Assembly (NCBI GenBank): GCA_910584695.1
Contig: CAJUBR010000107.1
Location: 1-7,160 of the forward strand
Reading direction: 5' to 3'
From: an uncultured Lachnospiraceae bacterium
GTDB taxonomy: Bacteria; Bacillota; Clostridia; Lachnospirales; Lachnospiraceae
DNA: 7,160 nucleotides
Both the position numbers and the translations under genes were made by a program. Shown here piece after piece: positions 5,297 through 7,160 of the stretch (its first letter is position 1; every line of letters begins with the position of its first letter). Below the pieces are notes generated by a model. The model worked only from the letters and a program-made list of their open reading frames with translations, was not told the origin of the DNA and did no database searches.

Positions 5297-5351
5297 CTTG
5301 ACGACTTGTCTAGTATAACAAAAGATGGACAGGTCGTCAAGCCCTTTTTTT
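5297..5351 (+). terminator. Inverted repeat around the tRNA promoter, terminator-like on the plus strand
   Basis: CTTGACGACTTGTC (5297-5310) and GACAGGTCGTCAAG (5328-5341) form a 14-bp stem in plus-strand RNA with one G-U, a 17-base loop, then CCC and seven T (5345-5351). This has the form of an intrinsic terminator for rightward transcripts, yet no rightward gene is seen in the window. On the minus strand the same arms pair at 13 of 14 positions and contain the tRNA promoter -35. Confidence 0.55.
5312..5340 (-). promoter_or_regulatory. Promoter of the tRNA-Glu gene
   Basis: TTGACG (5340-5335), a 17-base spacer, and TATACT (5317-5312) on the minus strand, with expected start near 5305, about 14 bases before the mature tRNA 5' end. 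The -35 box lies inside one arm of the 5297-5341 inverted repeat and the transcription start inside the other. Confidence 0.85.
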
Positions 5352-5365
5352 AAATTATTATAATT

Positions 5366-7160
5366 TTATAAATCAAATATACTTAACTGGCTAGACTCCG
5401 GCATTCCGTCCAGCAGCCCCAGATTGGTCATTTTCTCAATGGTGGACTTACCAATTTTTGCCCGAATTCGCAAATCCTCCTTGGAAATAAACGGTCCCTG
5501 CTTTGCCGCCTCCTTAATCTGGGCTGCCGCCTTACCTGCTACACCCTCCACCGAATTAAAGGAAGGCATGATTTTTCCGTCAATAATCTGACAATTCACA
5601 TCATCTGCACGGTATATATCAATCGGCATAAATTCATAGCCTCTTGCGTACATCTCCTGTACCAGACGCATATCCCTTAATGCATCTTCTTCAGCACCAG
5701 TCCGCTCTTCTTTTGATTTCTTTTTAATCGCATTCATCTCATACTCCAGATGTTCTTTTCCTCTGCACATTGTCTCATAATTGAAGGCCTTGGCACGGAT
5801 GCTAAAATATGCTGTATAGTATGCTAACGGATAATTCACTTTAAAATATGCAATCCTCCATGCCATCATAACGTAAGCCGCTGCATGTGCCTTCGGAAAC
5901 ATATACTTTATCTTCTTGCAAGACCAGATATACCAGTCGGGAACATCATGCTTTAACATTTCTTCTTCCATCTGCGGCTGAAGACCCTTTCCCTTACGGA
6001 CACTTTCCATAATCTTAAATGCAAGACCCGGTTCCAAGCCCATATGAATCAGATACACCATAATATCATCACGACAGCAGATTGCACCAGAAAGCTCTGT
6101 CTTTCCTGCTTCAATCAATGTCTGGGCATTGCCCAGCCATACATCCGTACCGTGAGAAAGTCCTGAAATACGTACCAGATCAGAAAAATTTTTGGGTTTT
6201 GTATCTACCAGCATCTGGATAACAAAATCTGTACCGAATTCCGGAACACCGAGAGAACCGGTCGGTGTTCCCTCGATATCGTCTTTTGTAATGCCAAGTG
6301 CTGAGGGATTATGAAAAATTGACATAACCTGTTCATCATCCAGTGCAATGGTCTTTGCATCCACCCCTGTCAAATCTTCCAAACGCCTGATAATAGTCGG
6401 ATCATCATGCCCAAGGATATCTAATTTTAACAGATTGGCATCAATAGAATGATACTCAAAATGGGTTGTGATAATATTGGTCTTCGTATCATTAGCCGGT
6501 TTCTGAATTGCAGTAAACTCATATATTTCCCGGTCACTTGGAACGACAACCATTCCTCCCGGATGCTGTCCTGTTGTTCTTTTTACTCCTACACAGCCTC
6601 CTGCAATGCGGCTAAGCTCACACCGTCGCTTTACAATCTCTCTTTCCTGATAATATTTATATACTAACTGCTCTGCCGTCTTCTGGGCAATGGTACCGAT
6701 GGTTCCCGCCCGGAACGCATGCCCCTTTCCAAACAGTTTTTCGGTATATGCATGTGCACATGCCTGATATTCACCTGAAAAATTCAAATCGATATCTGGT
6801 TCCTTATCCCCATAAAAACCTAAAAATGTCTCAAATGGGATATCATGTCCCTCTTTTTTCATCATAGTTCCGCATTTCGGACATTTCATATCCGGCATAT
6901 CACAGCCGGAGCTGCCTGAATAGCTTTTAACCAGTTCTGAATCAAAATCCACATAATAACATTTTGGACAGATATAATGAGCCGCTAATGGGTTTACTTC
7001 TGTAATTCCTGCCATCGTTGCTACAAAAGAAGAACCGACAGAGCCACGAGACCCTACCAGATAGCCGTGGTCATTGGAATCCCACACCAGCTTCTGTGCA
7101 ATAATATACATGACTGCATATCCGTTGCCGATAATGGAAGTAAGTTCTTTCTCTAACCGG
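5366..7160 (-). CDS. polC: DNA polymerase III alpha subunit, PolC type, C-terminal part
   Basis: Main replicative DNA polymerase of low-GC Gram-positive bacteria. The frame is open to the right edge; the 597 visible residues begin RLEKELTSIIGNGYAV, so the internal Met at 7111 is not the start. Full-length PolC is about 1400-1500 residues; the N-terminal, OB, exonuclease and PHP parts lie outside. Seen in order (counting from the Met at 7111): GYLVGSRGSVGSS; a zinc site with C48, C51, C77, C80 (plus C70) in the CPKC pairs; the catalytic PDIDLNFSGEYQ with Asp 106 and 108; GTIGTIAQKTAEQ; the fingers/palm block with KAHAAAYVMMAWR; and the C-terminal clamp-binding peptide QLSIFDL, the last residues of the protein. 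The stop TAA is at 5368-5366. No T-run terminator on the minus strand follows directly. Nothing in the visible part looks damaged. Confidence 0.98.
   Translation of the reverse strand, partial: RLEKELTSIIGNGYAVMYIIAQKLVWDSNDHGYLVGSRGSVGSSFVATMAGITEVNPLAAHYICPKCYYVDFDSELVKSYSGSSGCDMPDMKCPKCGTMMKKEGHDIPFETFLGFYGDKEPDIDLNFSGEYQACAHAYTEKLFGKGHAFRAGTIGTIAQKTAEQLVYKYYQEREIVKRRCELSRIAGGCVGVKRTTGQHPGGMVVVPSDREIYEFTAIQKPANDTKTNIITTHFEYHSIDANLLKLDILGHDDPTIIRRLEDLTGVDAKTIALDDEQVMSIFHNPSALGITKDDIEGTPTGSLGVPEFGTDFVIQMLVDTKPKNFSDLVRISGLSHGTDVWLGNAQTLIEAGKTELSGAICCRDDIMVYLIHMGLEPGLAFKIMESVRKGKGLQPQMEEEMLKHDVPDWYIWSCKKIKYMFPKAHAAAYVMMAWRIAYFKVNYPLAYYTAYFSIRAKAFNYETMCRGKEHLEYEMNAIKKKSKEERTGAEEDALRDMRLVQEMYARGYEFMPIDIYRADDVNCQIIDGKIMPSFNSVEGVAGKAAAQIKEAAKQGPFISKEDLRIRAKIGKSTIEKMTNLGLLDGMPESSQLSIFDL

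Noticed and set aside
7109..7111. ATG as the start of a 581-residue polymerase
   Set aside because: The frame continues upstream to the window edge with PolC sequence (RLEKELTSIIGNGYAV), so the Met is internal.
1..7160. CRISPR array, insertion sequence or transposase
   Set aside because: No regular repeat-spacer series and no transposase-like protein found on either strand.

Overview
The window looks like chromosomal DNA of an anaerobic, low-GC Firmicute, most likely a Lachnospiraceae-type Clostridium relative. The signs are a Gram-positive PolC replicase, a T-box in front of a tyrosyl-tRNA synthetase gene, a ZTP riboswitch, and a purine pathway whose last two steps are split between two separate proteins. 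Every protein-coding gene I can support, and the one tRNA gene, lies on the minus strand, so the map reads right to left.

In transcription order: the 3' part of polC (7160 to 5366, cut by the right edge); a tRNA-Glu(CTC) gene (5291-5220) with its own consensus promoter, set inside a long inverted repeat, and its own terminator; an AT-rich spacer with three 11-bp-phased TGTGTA repeats; an orphan HipA-like kinase gene (4812-3907) with unusually AT-rich DNA; a compact nested palindromic element (3799-3889); a ZTP riboswitch with overlapping terminator (about 3730-3624); a PurO-type IMP cyclohydrolase gene (3608-2895); a stand-alone AICAR transformylase gene (2782-1601); and tyrS (1075 to the left edge) behind a promoter, T-box leader and terminator (1551-1200).

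The most coherent system is the purine block. The ZTP aptamer senses ZMP/ZTP, which build up when 10-formyl-tetrahydrofolate is short. ZMP (AICAR) is the substrate of the transformylase encoded in the same apparent operon, and the PurO-like enzyme closes the ring to IMP. The usual bacterial bifunctional PurH is thus replaced by an archaeal-type cyclohydrolase plus a transformylase that closely resembles the C-terminal half of animal ATIC. tyrS is separately controlled by uncharged tRNA-Tyr through a T-box with a UAC specifier. The kinase gene between the tRNA-Glu and the purine operon looks like an accessory insertion, because its composition differs from its neighbours and no HipB-like partner is present. 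All assignments come from reading motifs, without database searches.
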